From: an uncultured Myxococcales bacterium
GTDB lineage: Bacteria; Myxococcota_A; Polyangia; Palsa-1104; JAEUJZ01
Assembly (NCBI GenBank): GCA_937868485.1
Contig: CALMML010000098.1
Location: 1-44,900, forward strand
Length of the DNA: 44,900 nt
Reading direction: 5' to 3'
Shown: positions 8,703 to 17,871 of the stretch, piece by piece
How the letters are laid out: each line of letters opens with the position of its first letter
How positions within the stretch are numbered: position 1 is the first letter of the stretch
Made by a program: the position numbers and the translations under genes
Notes under the pieces: generated by a model
Told to the model about the DNA's origin: nothing
Seen by the model: the letters and a program-made list of their open reading frames with translations, nothing else
Database searches by the model: none

Positions 8703-10322
8703 ATGATCGCGCTGACCAACGTCACCAAGCAGTATGGGGGCCAAATCCTCTTTGTCGATGCATCGTTCCAGATAAACTCCGGCGAGCGCGTCGGACTGGT
8801 CGGGCCCAACGGTGCAGGCAAGACCACCATCTTTCGCCTGATCATGGGCCAAGAGTCGCCCGATGAAGGCTCAGTCGAGCGGCCTCGCAAGCTGACCCTG
8901 GGCTACTTCAACCAAGACATCTCCGGCATGCGTGGACGCAGCGTGCTTGGCGAAGCCGTGGCTGGCGCGGGGGAAGTCGCCCAGCTCGGAGAGGACATGA
9001 AGATCCTCGAAGAGCAGATGGCCCAAGGCTGCGACGATCTCGATGCGGTCGTCGCTCGGTATGGCGAAGTCCAAGCCCGGTTCATGGAGCTGGGCGGCTA
9101 CGATGTCGAAGCCCGCGCCCACACCATCTTGGCCGGACTCGGCATTTCCGCTGAGCAGATCGCAGCCGATGTCGGCAACCTGTCCGGCGGATGGAAGATG
9201 CGCGTCGCGCTCGCCAAGATCCTGCTGCTCAAGCCCGATGTGCTCCTCCTCGACGAACCGACCAACTACCTCGATATCGAGTCGATCCTGTGGCTAGAGG
9301 AGTTTCTCCGCTCGTATCCCGGCGCGGTGGTCATGACCAGCCACGATCGCGACGTCATGAACCGCGTCGTCAAAAAGATCATCGAGATCGATGGCGGTCA
9401 GGTCCGCAGCTACACCGGCAACTACGACTTCTACGAGCAGATGCGCGCCCAAGAAGCCGTTCGCCGCGAAGCCGAGTACGAGCGTCAGCAAGCCATGCTC
9501 GCCAAAGAGATTCGCTTCATCGAGCGCTTCCGCGCCCAAGCCGCCAAGGCTGCGCAGGTCCAGAGCCGCGTCAAAAAGCTCGACAAGATTGAGCGACTGG
9601 AGCCACCCCGAAGGCTCATCGAGCGCGAGTTTGACTTCCGCAAGCCCTCGCGATCCGGTGATGACGTCGTCAAGGTCAGCGAGCTGCGCAAGGCCTACGG
9701 TGATCGCGTGGTCCACCAAGGGCTCAGCATGCTGGTCCGTCGCGGTGAGCGCTGGGCCGTCATGGGTGAAAACGGAGCGGGCAAGACCACGCTGCTCAAG
9801 ATGGTCGCGGGTGTGCTCACCCCAGACAGCGGCGAAGTCACCGTCGGCGCGTCCGTCAGCATGGGCTACTTTGCCCAACATCAGATGGAACAGCTCGACG
9901 GAAGCTCGACCGTGATCGAAGAGCTACAGGCCCACGCGCCCACCACCGGCCTTGGCGTGCTGCGCAACCTCGCCGGGGCGTTTGGCTTCCATGGCGACGA
10001 TGTCGAAAAGCCAGTGCGCGTGCTGTCCGGTGGGGAGCGCTCACGGCTGGTGCTGGCCAAGCTGCTGTTTGATGCCCCCAACCTGCTCGTGCTCGACGAA
10101 CCGACCAACCACCTCGACATCGCGACCAAGCGCGCGCTCATGAAAGCGCTCAGCACCTATCAAGGCACCGTGCTGTTTGTATCCCACGACCGCGCCTTCC
10201 TACGTGCCGTCGCCACCCGCATCCTGGAGCTGACCGCAAAAGGACCGCACATCTATAACGGCAGCTACAGCGAGTACGTTGCCACGACGGGTCGCGAAGC
10301 CCCCGGCATGCGGGTCAGCTAG
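8703..10322 (+). CDS. ABC-F family ATPase (translation-associated, YbiT/EttA-like)
   Basis: Two nucleotide-binding domains sit on one chain without membrane segments. The first has Walker A GPNGAGKTT and signature LSGGWKMR, then LLLDEPTNYLD. The second has GENGAGKTT, LSGGERSR and LVLDEPTNHLD. Between them is the charged helical interdomain linker (residues about 240-300, ERFRAQAAKAAQVQSRVKKL) that reaches the ribosomal P-site tRNA in ABC-F proteins. The length, 539 residues, fits YbiT. Members resolve stalled ribosomes or protect them from antibiotics; which of these applies is unknown. It converges on the DUF3604 gene with only 7 bp between. Confidence 0.93.
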   Translation: MIALTNVTKQYGGQILFVDASFQINSGERVGLVGPNGAGKTTIFRLIMGQESPDEGSVERPRKLTLGYFNQDISGMRGRSVLGEAVAGAGEVAQLGEDMKILEEQMAQGCDDLDAVVARYGEVQARFMELGGYDVEARAHTILAGLGISAEQIAADVGNLSGGWKMRVALAKILLLKPDVLLLDEPTNYLDIESILWLEEFLRSYPGAVVMTSHDRDVMNRVVKKIIEIDGGQVRSYTGNYDFYEQMRAQEAVRREAEYERQQAMLAKEIRFIERFRAQAAKAAQVQSRVKKLDKIERLEPPRRLIEREFDFRKPSRSGDDVVKVSELRKAYGDRVVHQGLSMLVRRGERWAVMGENGAGKTTLLKMVAGVLTPDSGEVTVGASVSMGYFAQHQMEQLDGSSTVIEELQAHAPTTGLGVLRNLAGAFGFHGDDVEKPVRVLSGGERSRLVLAKLLFDAPNLLVLDEPTNHLDIATKRALMKALSTYQGTVLFVSHDRAFLRAVATRILELTAKGPHIYNGSYSEYVATTGREAPGMRVS

Positions 10323-10329
10323 CTTCGGC

Positions 10330-12270
10330 CTACGAGCCGGGGATGTAGTAGATCGGCGACGCCCAGGCCCGCTCTTGGATCGTCCTTGGCACATCTGGAT
10401 CGCTACAGGGAGCCGGTCGCGACCCCACTGGCAGCGCGTTACACAGGTAGCTGTTCCAGCGGCAGCTTGGGTTTTCCAGCACCCGCACGTAGTAAAACGC
10501 CGGCTGGCTCGGGTCAAACGAAGGGTCCGTCCACGTCCCGCACAGGCTGTCGGCCCCTTCCCCACTGCGCACACACGTAGCGACATCCACCGACGCACCG
10601 TTTTTCCGGTCCCCGGCCACGTCAAACACCATCGTCTGCGCCACCCCGCCCACCAGCGTGCCCTTTACGATCTGCACCACTTGCAGCGGCGTGCCTCGCT
10701 GCGCCCCCTCGCCCGGATCGCGAAACGCCTGCACCACAAAGCGCGGCGCTTTGCCGCTGGGCACAGACAGCGTCCCACCCATGGGAACCCCAAGCTGATA
10801 GGCCTTTTCCACCAGGCTTGGGTCGCTGCACAGACCGCTCGGCAGGTCAGCGCCGCCAAAGAAGCGCACCGTGATGCGCGGCCCGCTCGTCCCGAACGTC
10901 TCTCGCCGCTTCATCGCGTCAAACAGCGCCGGTCGCGAGTTCTCCTCCGCCCATACGCCCACAAGTCCACCGGGCGAAAACTCCATCCCGCCAATCGTGA
11001 TCCCACCTGGACCCAGCTGCTTGTCCGGCGTGTCATCGTCGAGACCGCGATGGCCGACAAAGCGCGACTCGTCCACATAGCCAGGGCTGCCGTTGTGGGT
11101 GTCGGTGCTGGCAATCAGACCAAGCTGTAGCGGGTTTACCCCCAGGCGCTGCTGCTCTTTGAGCCCCTCGGCCAGTGCATTGCGCACAAAGTCCCGCCGC
11201 GACACGCAGCCCGTTCGCGCCACGCCAGAGCTGCCCGTCCCTTCGCCGCAGTCTGGCACCGTCTTGCGCAGCGTCTTTTCAAACCCGCACTGCTCATCCG
11301 GTGCCCCCAGCACACCCGACAGACCATTGCGGCACTCCGAATCCCCCTTGTGCTGATAGATCTCGAACAGCGGCTCCATGCTCCGCCGCAGCTCCGCCAG
11401 CTTGCGCTGCTCATCGAGGCTCGCTCCCTCGGGATACTCGATGCGGAACATCTTGCCGTTGCTCTCGTTCGAGTTGTGCGGAATCGCCAGCACATCACAG
11501 CCCGTCCGCGCATGCCGACACGCCGCATCCAGCGCCTGCCACAGCCCCTGCGGCGTTGGCTCTTCGTAGTTTGTCACCGGCAGCGGAACCCGGTCGTTGC
11601 GGAAGATCACGTTGCGATGCATCGTCGACAGAGCCGGTGCGCTGGAATACTCGTAGGCGACGAAGCTGGTGAAGCGACAGCTTGCGCTCTTGTCGTAGGC
11701 ACTTCGCGCCGCCGCCTGAAGCCGACTCCAGGTTGCCGACATCAGCTCCGCACAGCCGCTGCCATCGGGTGGACAGATGTCCTCGAACCGCTGCCGATTG
11801 TCGAGCGCGAGCTGAAAGCCCAGGTTGGTGATCGCGCTGTTGCCGCCCTGGCGATAGCGCTGACAGGTCAGCGAGCCGTAGCCCTGCGCACTCGGTGTGA
11901 TGCACGCCTGCACTTCCCCCAAAAACTCGGAGTGATCCGTCACCGCCGCAAAGTCGAGCGGCCTACCCAGCCGAATCTTGCGCGTCCCCTGCCCCATCGC
12001 ATCGAGCGGCGGCAGCCCGATCTCTTCCCCTTGCGCGAAGCGATAGGCCTGCTCAGGCGTCACCCGTACGTCGAACGCATAGGCATCAAACGACAGGCTG
12101 GTATGAACATGCAGATCCCCAAAGTACGCCTGCCGCAGCGGGCTGTGCGCGGCGCACGGATCGCGCGGCTCGACATACACCACGTCCGGCTCCGCAAGCG
12201 GCTCCGCACAGGACGCCGCAAGCAGGCCCACCGGCAAAAGAAGCAGTCGCAACGAGCAGTGTCTCGACAT
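10330..12270 (-). CDS. DUF3604 lipoprotein (PHP-like putative metallohydrolase)
   Basis: The signal peptide ends LLAASC, a lipobox. The metal-site pattern of PHP-like hydrolases follows: FGDLHVHTSLSFDA near residue 50, FAAVTDHSEFLGEV near 107, IPHNSNE in the middle, and TDTHNGSPGY later. These are the hallmarks of the DUF3604 family, about 600-700 residues and of unknown substrate. Many Cys pairs in the region suggest an oxidising extracytoplasmic location. It is the third gene of a tight operon with a HupE/UreJ-type membrane protein 3 bp upstream and a parvulin isomerase before that. I recall this trio co-occurring in other Proteobacteria, but its role is unknown to me. Confidence 0.85.
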   Translation of the reverse strand: MSRHCSLRLLLLPVGLLAASCAEPLAEPDVVYVEPRDPCAAHSPLRQAYFGDLHVHTSLSFDAYAFDVRVTPEQAYRFAQGEEIGLPPLDAMGQGTRKIRLGRPLDFAAVTDHSEFLGEVQACITPSAQGYGSLTCQRYRQGGNSAITNLGFQLALDNRQRFEDICPPDGSGCAELMSATWSRLQAAARSAYDKSASCRFTSFVAYEYSSAPALSTMHRNVIFRNDRVPLPVTNYEEPTPQGLWQALDAACRHARTGCDVLAIPHNSNESNGKMFRIEYPEGASLDEQRKLAELRRSMEPLFEIYQHKGDSECRNGLSGVLGAPDEQCGFEKTLRKTVPDCGEGTGSSGVARTGCVSRRDFVRNALAEGLKEQQRLGVNPLQLGLIASTDTHNGSPGYVDESRFVGHRGLDDDTPDKQLGPGGITIGGMEFSPGGLVGVWAEENSRPALFDAMKRRETFGTSGPRITVRFFGGADLPSGLCSDPSLVEKAYQLGVPMGGTLSVPSGKAPRFVVQAFRDPGEGAQRGTPLQVVQIVKGTLVGGVAQTMVFDVAGDRKNGASVDVATCVRSGEGADSLCGTWTDPSFDPSQPAFYYVRVLENPSCRWNSYLCNALPVGSRPAPCSDPDVPRTIQERAWASPIYYIPGS

Positions 12271-12273
12271 GGC

Positions 12274-13257
12274 CTACAAGCTCCCAAACAGCAGCCCGGC
12301 TCGCTCCAGCGTCCACGCCGCCGCAGTCGATCCGAGCAGGTATCCCATCACCGGCAACAGCCTGGCCCGATGCAGCCAGCGGACCGGATACAGCAGCGCC
12401 AGCACAAACCCAAGCTGACCCAGCTCGACCCCCAGGTTGAACGACAGAAGCGACAGTGGCAGCTGCCCGGCTGGCACGCCCACTTCTCGCAGCGCCGACG
12501 CAAAGCCCAGCCCGTGCAGCAGCCCAAACAGGACCGCCATCAGCGCCGGATGACGCAGCCTGCGCTGCGGCGCAGACGCAGCCTGCGCAAAGCGGACCAC
12601 CTCTCGCGCCAGGCACACCACACTCAGCGCAATCAGCGACTCCACCAGCTGAGACGGCGGTGTCACCCAGCCGATCGTCGCCAGCACCAGCGTCACACTG
12701 TGCCCCACCGTAAAGGCTGACACCGTCCACAAAAGACCCTGGGTCGTTCGCGCCAGCAGCAGCAGCCCCGCCAGCAGCAGCAAGTGGTCGATCCCCGCCA
12801 AGATGTGCGAGATCCCCAGCCGGACAAAGCGCGTCAGCGTCTCGCGCGCGGTGCGTTGCGTGGCCACAGCAGGCACGGGAATGTGCAGCGGGTCTTTGTG
12901 GAGAAGCGCACTCAGCGGCTCTCCGTTCAGGAACTGAATCGACACCATCGCTTCGCCATGAGACACGTCCCACAGCGCGAGCGGCTGACCACGCAGCCCC
13001 AGCGAACCACAGTCGAGCACGCCCGACACCCGCTCTGCCTGCGGGCTTGGCTCAAGCTGAAGCTGACAGTGCCCTGGATAACGCAGCCGCGCCGACTCCG
13101 CGAGCGGCACTCCGGGCGGCGGAACCAGATCGAGTACAAACCGTCCAGGCACAACCTCATGCAGGGAAATCACCGTCGGCACAAAGGTATGAGCCCGCGC
13201 CACGCCCGCAGCGCACAGCCACAGCCCGAGCAGCCACAGAAGTCCGCGCGCAGTCAT
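12274..13257 (-). CDS. HupE/UreJ-family membrane protein
   Basis: A signal peptide (LLWLLGLWLCAAGVARAH) begins a mature protein with an N-terminal His. An extracytoplasmic domain of about 125 residues follows, then six or so membrane helices. The membrane part carries the HupE/UreJ signatures GISHILAGIDHLLLLAG and FTVGHSVTLVLA, whose histidines and aspartate are thought to carry Ni2+ or Co2+ in that family. The ATG overlaps the stop of the upstream isomerase gene (ATGA), so they are translationally coupled. No hydrogenase or urease gene is nearby. Metal transport is inferred from the family, and the substrate is open. Confidence 0.85.
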   Translation of the reverse strand: MTARGLLWLLGLWLCAAGVARAHTFVPTVISLHEVVPGRFVLDLVPPPGVPLAESARLRYPGHCQLQLEPSPQAERVSGVLDCGSLGLRGQPLALWDVSHGEAMVSIQFLNGEPLSALLHKDPLHIPVPAVATQRTARETLTRFVRLGISHILAGIDHLLLLAGLLLLARTTQGLLWTVSAFTVGHSVTLVLATIGWVTPPSQLVESLIALSVVCLAREVVRFAQAASAPQRRLRHPALMAVLFGLLHGLGFASALREVGVPAGQLPLSLLSFNLGVELGQLGFVLALLYPVRWLHRARLLPVMGYLLGSTAAAWTLERAGLLFGSL

Positions 13258-14138
13258 CGCTCGGCTCGCTCGATGACGACCTGATAGCGCCGTCGCAGCG
13301 CGTCCAGGGCTTGCCGACGCCGCTGCACCTGCTGCGACTCCTCCACGTCCAGTCGGAGCCGCTCGCTAAGCTGTGCAAGCGGCGGAAGCTGCCCTGGCTG
13401 CCGCGCCGTGACCCAGATCAAATGCAGCCCATGCGCGGACGGAAGGGGCATCGACCACTGCCCCTCTGCCAGCCGAAACGCGGCCTCGGCCAGCTCCGCC
13501 GAAAACAGCTGCACAAGCTCGCTCTGGCTGTGTAGCGCCAGGTCCATCCCCAGCGGATGCGGGTCGCCCAGCGTCCGCGCCGCCACCTCAGGCTCACTCG
13601 ACCGGGCCACCAGCAAGCCCCGCAGCGACTCCGCCACCGCTTGCAAATCGCGCGGATGCCGATCTCGGCTGACAAAGACCTGTCGCAGCGCCACCCGAGC
13701 CGGCAGCCGATAGCGCGCCTCATGCTGGGCCAGCCACTCACGCAGCACTGCATCACTTGGCACCGGCCTCGGCTGGAGCGCTTCGGCCAGGTACTCCATC
13801 TTCTGGATGAGCCGCCGCCGCACGATGATGTCGCCTTCCCCCAGCCGCCGCCGCACCGCCTCGCGAAACAGCACCTCGCCATCGACGTCATCCTGCAGCG
13901 CGGCCTGCAACAGCGAATCGCTGGGTGGACGGCCATCACGCCGGGTCAGTGCCGCCTGACGCGCAGCCACCAGATCCTTGGGAATCACGATCCGCTCGAC
14001 CGGCGAAGGCCGCCACAGCCCCCACGCGCCGCACAAGAGGCTCCCGAGCAGTGCAAAGTGGACCAGCGGCTCGCCAAGCACCTGCCGAAGCAGCGTGACG
14101 TACGGAAAACGGGACGGTGCAGCGGCTCGCCGACTCAT
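13254..14138 (-). CDS. Membrane-anchored parvulin-type peptidyl-prolyl isomerase
   Basis: After a basic start there is one hydrophobic segment (LVHFALLGSLLCGAWGLW), then an extracytoplasmic part. That part has a SurA/PpiD-like helical region (EVLFREAVRRRLGEGD) and a parvulin-like domain: ARVALRQVFVSRD, then EAAFRLAEGQWSMPLPSAHG and LHLIWVT. Such proteins isomerise prolyl bonds and help fold exported proteins. The C-terminus is helical. ATG 14138 puts the anchor in the usual place; a TTG frame 15 codons upstream adds nothing recognisable. Its overlap with the HupE-like gene suggests it may fold the DUF3604 lipoprotein or the loops of the membrane protein. Confidence 0.82.
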   Translation of the reverse strand: MSRRAAAPSRFPYVTLLRQVLGEPLVHFALLGSLLCGAWGLWRPSPVERIVIPKDLVAARQAALTRRDGRPPSDSLLQAALQDDVDGEVLFREAVRRRLGEGDIIVRRRLIQKMEYLAEALQPRPVPSDAVLREWLAQHEARYRLPARVALRQVFVSRDRHPRDLQAVAESLRGLLVARSSEPEVAARTLGDPHPLGMDLALHSQSELVQLFSAELAEAAFRLAEGQWSMPLPSAHGLHLIWVTARQPGQLPPLAQLSERLRLDVEESQQVQRRRQALDALRRRYQVVIERAER

Positions 14139-14250
14139 GGCTGCGCATCGTTTGCCAAACCGCACACCCGGTGCAAGTCCCAATCCCCCGCTTGGCCCCG
14201 GTCAGCCCGCGTGGTTGCCGAGGCCGCGCAAAGCATGTTACGAGCCAGGC

Positions 14251-15000
14251 ATGCGCCTTCGCTGGTCACTCGCTCTGCTGCTGCTGCTCTGGGTGCCCAC
14301 CGTGTCCGCGCATCCGCAGTTTGCGCTCTCGACCATCAACCGCTACGGACGACTGGTGCTGATGCCGGGCAAGCTGCTGCTCGACTACTCGCTGATGGTG
14401 GGCGAAGTTCCGGCTTCGCAGCTGCTCACGCGGGCAGACACAAGCGGCGATGGCCAGCTCTCGCAGCCCGAGCTTGACGCGCTCTACGCCGAGCTGCGCC
14501 GCGCAGTGGAAAAGGACCTGACCATCCAGATCGATGGTCAGCCGCTGACGCTGCACCTTCGCCAGACCCAGCAGCCACCGAGCCGTCCGGTCGCCCCCGC
14601 CACCTCTTTCGCCGTCGAGCTGTCCGCCGAGGCCACCTGGCCAGACCCAGGGGAAGCGCACCAGCTTCGCTATGAAGATCGCGCCGACCTACCGCCCGTT
14701 GGAGAGGTCGAGCTACGCATCGAAGACAGCCCAGAGACGATGCTACTGGAAACCCGCAGCGGCAACCCGACGACCGCGCCCGATCCCAAGCAGGCCCCTA
14801 CCGACAACGTCCCGACCTTGTTTCGTCAGTTTGGCCCGCCGCGCTCGCTTGTGTCTGACCGCTCGGTCACGGTGCGCTTTGCCCAAAGACCATCGCCCAC
14901 GCCGCAGCCCACCCTGCCCTGGCGCGCCCTGCTGGCACTTGCCACCCTGGCCCTGCTGGTCGCCATCCCGCTTGTTACCCGTCGCTTGCTGCGCAACTAA
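14251..15000 (+). CDS. Secreted/anchored EF-hand protein resembling the N-domain of NicO-type transporters
   Basis: The signal peptide (SLALLLLLWVPTVSA) is followed by a mature start HPQFALSTINRYGRLVL. This resembles the HPLGNFTVN-type start of the periplasmic domain found ahead of NicO/RcnA-like nickel-cobalt transporters; that comparison is from memory. Residues 62-73 are a canonical EF-hand loop, DTSGDGQLSQPE. A beta-rich region follows and a C-terminal helix (LLALATLALLVAIPLV) with a basic tail anchors it. It diverges from the isomerase-HupE-DUF3604 operon with a 112-bp gap, so a joint role in metal handling is plausible. No transporter domain is attached here. Function is inferred. Confidence 0.72.
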   Translation: MRLRWSLALLLLLWVPTVSAHPQFALSTINRYGRLVLMPGKLLLDYSLMVGEVPASQLLTRADTSGDGQLSQPELDALYAELRRAVEKDLTIQIDGQPLTLHLRQTQQPPSRPVAPATSFAVELSAEATWPDPGEAHQLRYEDRADLPPVGEVELRIEDSPETMLLETRSGNPTTAPDPKQAPTDNVPTLFRQFGPPRSLVSDRSVTVRFAQRPSPTPQPTLPWRALLALATLALLVAIPLVTRRLLRN

Positions 15001-15083
15001 GTCAGCCGACAGAATTCCAAACAAGTTCACCTACTTAGCGACGACAGTCCCACCAGTGGACGGCTAGGCTATGATGTCCGGCT

Positions 15084-16328
15084 ATGCAAGAACAAGCAGC
15101 CGCCCCCTTGGTATTCAATCCCTACGACCCCGCGTTTAACCGAGATCCGTTCCCCACGCTCAAGCGCTTTCGCGAGGAACAGCCGATCTACTACTACGAG
15201 CCGGTACGGGGCTTCATCTTCTTCCGCTTTCGCGACATGATGGCGCTCTACCGAGAGCCGCGTCTTGGTCACGATCCGATGCTCGGCGCAGGCTTTCCCC
15301 CTGAGCTGCGCGCCGCCTTCCCGGACTTTGTCTCCCTGCGGGAAAGTGACTTGTTTCTGATTGGTGACGCAGCGCATGCGCGGATTCGACGACTGATTAA
15401 CCCGCTGTTCGGACCGCGTGCCGTCGAAGCCCACCGCGAGCGAGTCACCCAGGTCATCGCCTCGGTGCTCGACGAGCTGCCCCAGCACGGCGTCATCAAC
15501 TTCTTCAAGGATGTCGCGCAGAAGTATCCGGTGCGGGTCATCTCCGCGATGCTCAACATCCCAAGCGGCAGTGAGTCGGTGTTCCTGGGCCTGGCCGATG
15601 CGCTGATCGCCACGGTCATTCCTGGTCTGCCCCAGGAGCTGTTTGTGTCGTATCAGCCTGCGATCTCGCGCGGGCTGGCGCTGGTCCGCGAGTGCATCGC
15701 CGACCGCCGGGTCCATCCCATCGAAGGCGACCTGTTTAGCCAGCTCATCGCCGCCTGTGACAACGAAGACAAGCTAAGCGATGCCGAGCTGATCTCGCTC
15801 ATCGCTGCGCTGCTCACCGGTGGATCCGACACCACCGTCCACCTGACCACTTACGCCGTGATGGAGCTGCTGCGACACCCCGACCAGCTCGCCCTGGTTC
15901 GCAGCGATCCGCAGCTTGCCCGCCAGACCTTCGATGAGACGCTGCGCTACAACTCGTTTGGCCGAGGCGCCGGACTGCCCCGCTTTGCCACCGAGAGCTT
16001 TGTCTACGAAGGCGTCCAGATTCACCGCGGCCAGCCGGTGTTCTTGAACATGCTGTCAGCCTTCCGCGATCCTGAGTTTCTGCCCGATGCCGATGTCTTT
16101 GACGTCCGTCGCCGCACCAACGCCAGCCCCTGGTTTGGGTTCGGACCGCACTTCTGCATCGGCGCCTCGCTCGCACGGATGGAAGCCGACATCGCGCTCC
16201 AGCTGTTCCTCACCCGCTATCCCCACATTGAGCTGGCTGGCGAGCCCGAGTTCGGCAACCACCCGGTCTTCCGCGACATCGCCAACCTGCCGATTCGGGT
16301 TAGCACCGGCACGCAAGCAGCAGAGTAA
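15084..16328 (+). CDS. Cytochrome P450
   Basis: This is a soluble bacterial class I-like P450 of 414 residues. Landmarks are the C-helix DAAHARIRRL, the I-helix oxygen-activation motif ALLTGGSDTTVH at about 242-253, the ExxR pair E285/R288 in ETLRYN, and the heme-ligand loop FGFGPHFCIG with Cys358. It would need a ferredoxin and reductase, none of which is in the window. The substrate is unknown. A TATGAT hexamer lies only 9 bp ahead of the ATG and no ribosome-binding site is obvious, so leaderless translation is possible. The 3' end overlaps the convergent sensor kinase by 29 bp. Confidence 0.95.
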   Translation: MQEQAAAPLVFNPYDPAFNRDPFPTLKRFREEQPIYYYEPVRGFIFFRFRDMMALYREPRLGHDPMLGAGFPPELRAAFPDFVSLRESDLFLIGDAAHARIRRLINPLFGPRAVEAHRERVTQVIASVLDELPQHGVINFFKDVAQKYPVRVISAMLNIPSGSESVFLGLADALIATVIPGLPQELFVSYQPAISRGLALVRECIADRRVHPIEGDLFSQLIAACDNEDKLSDAELISLIAALLTGGSDTTVHLTTYAVMELLRHPDQLALVRSDPQLARQTFDETLRYNSFGRGAGLPRFATESFVYEGVQIHRGQPVFLNMLSAFRDPEFLPDADVFDVRRRTNASPWFGFGPHFCIGASLARMEADIALQLFLTRYPHIELAGEPEFGNHPVFRDIANLPIRVSTGTQAAE

Positions 16329-17871
16329 AGGTCGTCCCGCTCGGTCCGGTTACAAAGCTCACTTCTCCGCCGGACCGCTCTGCCACCGCCCGCACGATCG
16401 CCAGCCCAAGGCCTGTGCCACCGCTGTCTCGGCTGGTGGTAAAAAAGCGCTGAAACAGCCTGCTCTGGTTGGCGACGCTAATCCCCGCACCTTGATCCTG
16501 CACCTCGATCCGCAGCCGGTCGTGGTCCCGCAGCACCCGCACCTGCACCGGCTTGCCCGCACCATGGCGCAGCGCGTTTTCCAGCAGGTTCACCACCGCC
16601 GAGCGCAGGTGGTCAACGCTGATCAAGATCCGAGGCGGCGGGTTATCGATCACAAACTCCGCCCCCGCATAGCGATCCTGGAGCGCTGAAAAGAACTCGA
16701 CCACTGACACCGACTCGGTGGGCTCGGGTGCGTTTTCGATCTGGGCCAGCTGAAGCAGCCGCATCACCAGCCGCTGCATCCGCGCCGCGTCCGCATCAAT
16801 GTTGTCGGCGAACTTCTGGCGCTGCTCGCTCGTCATGCCTTCCCACTGATCGCGCAGAAGCTCGGCGGCCCCCCGAATCGCAGTGATCGGGGTCTTCAGC
16901 TCATGGCTGACGTTGGCCGCCAGCTCGGCAATGTAGTCGGCGCGATCCCGCAGCTTGCGGGTCATGACATCCAGCGCGGCCCACAGCGTCTGGATCTCAC
17001 TAGGCGTCCACGGCCTGTCAGGCAGCGCCGCAGCCGATCCACCCTGCGCAATCAGCTGCGCCGCTCGTGTAATCGCCCGCAGCGGCCTCACAATCAGGGC
17101 CGCGAACACAAAGCTCACCGCGAACGCCGCCAAAAGCGTCGCCGACAGCCCCACCAGCAAGCCGCGCCGGTTGTGCCACAGCGACGTGCGAGCATCCAAG
17201 CTGGTCCGCGACGCCCGCACCACCGCCACCACCTGCCCATCGGAAAAGATCGGCAGCGCCGTAAACAGCCGCACCGATCCACGACTTCGCACATCGGACA
17301 GCGGAGGCAGCGGCTCATCGCTGATTCGCTCCCGCAGCACCGATCCATAGCGACCGGACAGCGCGCGCGCCACCTCGGGCAGGCTCTCCATGCACAGGCC
17401 GCCTTCACTGCGCGTCGTCGCGACCACACAGCCCTGCCCATCCAGCACCCGCACCGCACTCAGGTTGTAGACCTGCATCCGCTGGAGCATCGCCGACAGC
17501 TTCCGTCCTGCCCGACGCTCTGGGGTATCCAGCTCTTTGGCCACCCGCAGCGGCTCGGGCTGAGGCGGCAGCACCCCGTTTCGCAGGTTGCTGGTCGGCT
17601 CAATCGGAATAAACGCCGCGCTCTCTTTGCCCGGCTGACGAAACGGCGGCGCCGCAACCAGCGGATCGATCCCCCGCTCAAGCAGCCACAGCTCCCGCCA
17701 CATCTCGCCCACCGCAATCGACTGCGCGATCAGCTGTCGCTCCGTCTGTCGCACCAGATAGTTTTCGTACACCCGCAGCGCGATCACCGCGAGCAGCGGC
17801 ACGAGCAGCACAAACGCATTGGCCCCAAGCAAGAGCAGGTGGATGCGAAGTCCGCGCCCTCGGACCGTCAC
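16300..17871 (-). CDS. CreC-like sensor histidine kinase
   Basis: The order is TM1 at about 12-31, an extracytoplasmic sensor at 32-237, TM2 at 238-260, HAMP at 262-312, the H-box ANVSHELKTPITAI with His323, an N-box LLENALRHG and a G-box GTGLGLAIV. The sensor's second half (VRVLDGQGCVVATTRSEGG, a LSGRYGS element, then TALPIFSDGQVVAVVRA) has the PAS/Cache-like pattern I recognise from CreC. The start is a GTG inside the stop of the response regulator (GTGA), so the two are coupled. A CreD-like gene lies 2 kb further on. The ligand is unknown; E. coli CreC responds to carbon source and penicillin-binding-protein stress. Confidence 0.88.
   Translation of the reverse strand: MTVRGRGLRIHLLLLGANAFVLLVPLLAVIALRVYENYLVRQTERQLIAQSIAVGEMWRELWLLERGIDPLVAAPPFRQPGKESAAFIPIEPTSNLRNGVLPPQPEPLRVAKELDTPERRAGRKLSAMLQRMQVYNLSAVRVLDGQGCVVATTRSEGGLCMESLPEVARALSGRYGSVLRERISDEPLPPLSDVRSRGSVRLFTALPIFSDGQVVAVVRASRTSLDARTSLWHNRRGLLVGLSATLLAAFAVSFVFAALIVRPLRAITRAAQLIAQGGSAAALPDRPWTPSEIQTLWAALDVMTRKLRDRADYIAELAANVSHELKTPITAIRGAAELLRDQWEGMTSEQRQKFADNIDADAARMQRLVMRLLQLAQIENAPEPTESVSVVEFFSALQDRYAGAEFVIDNPPPRILISVDHLRSAVVNLLENALRHGAGKPVQVRVLRDHDRLRIEVQDQGAGISVANQSRLFQRFFTTSRDSGGTGLGLAIVRAVAERSGGEVSFVTGPSGTTFTLLLACRC

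Noticed and set aside
11350-12720. Long plus-strand open frame of 456 codons
   Set aside because: It lies antisense across the DUF3604 and HupE-like genes, is extremely Arg/His/Gln-rich, and has no family motif. It is a high-GC shadow.
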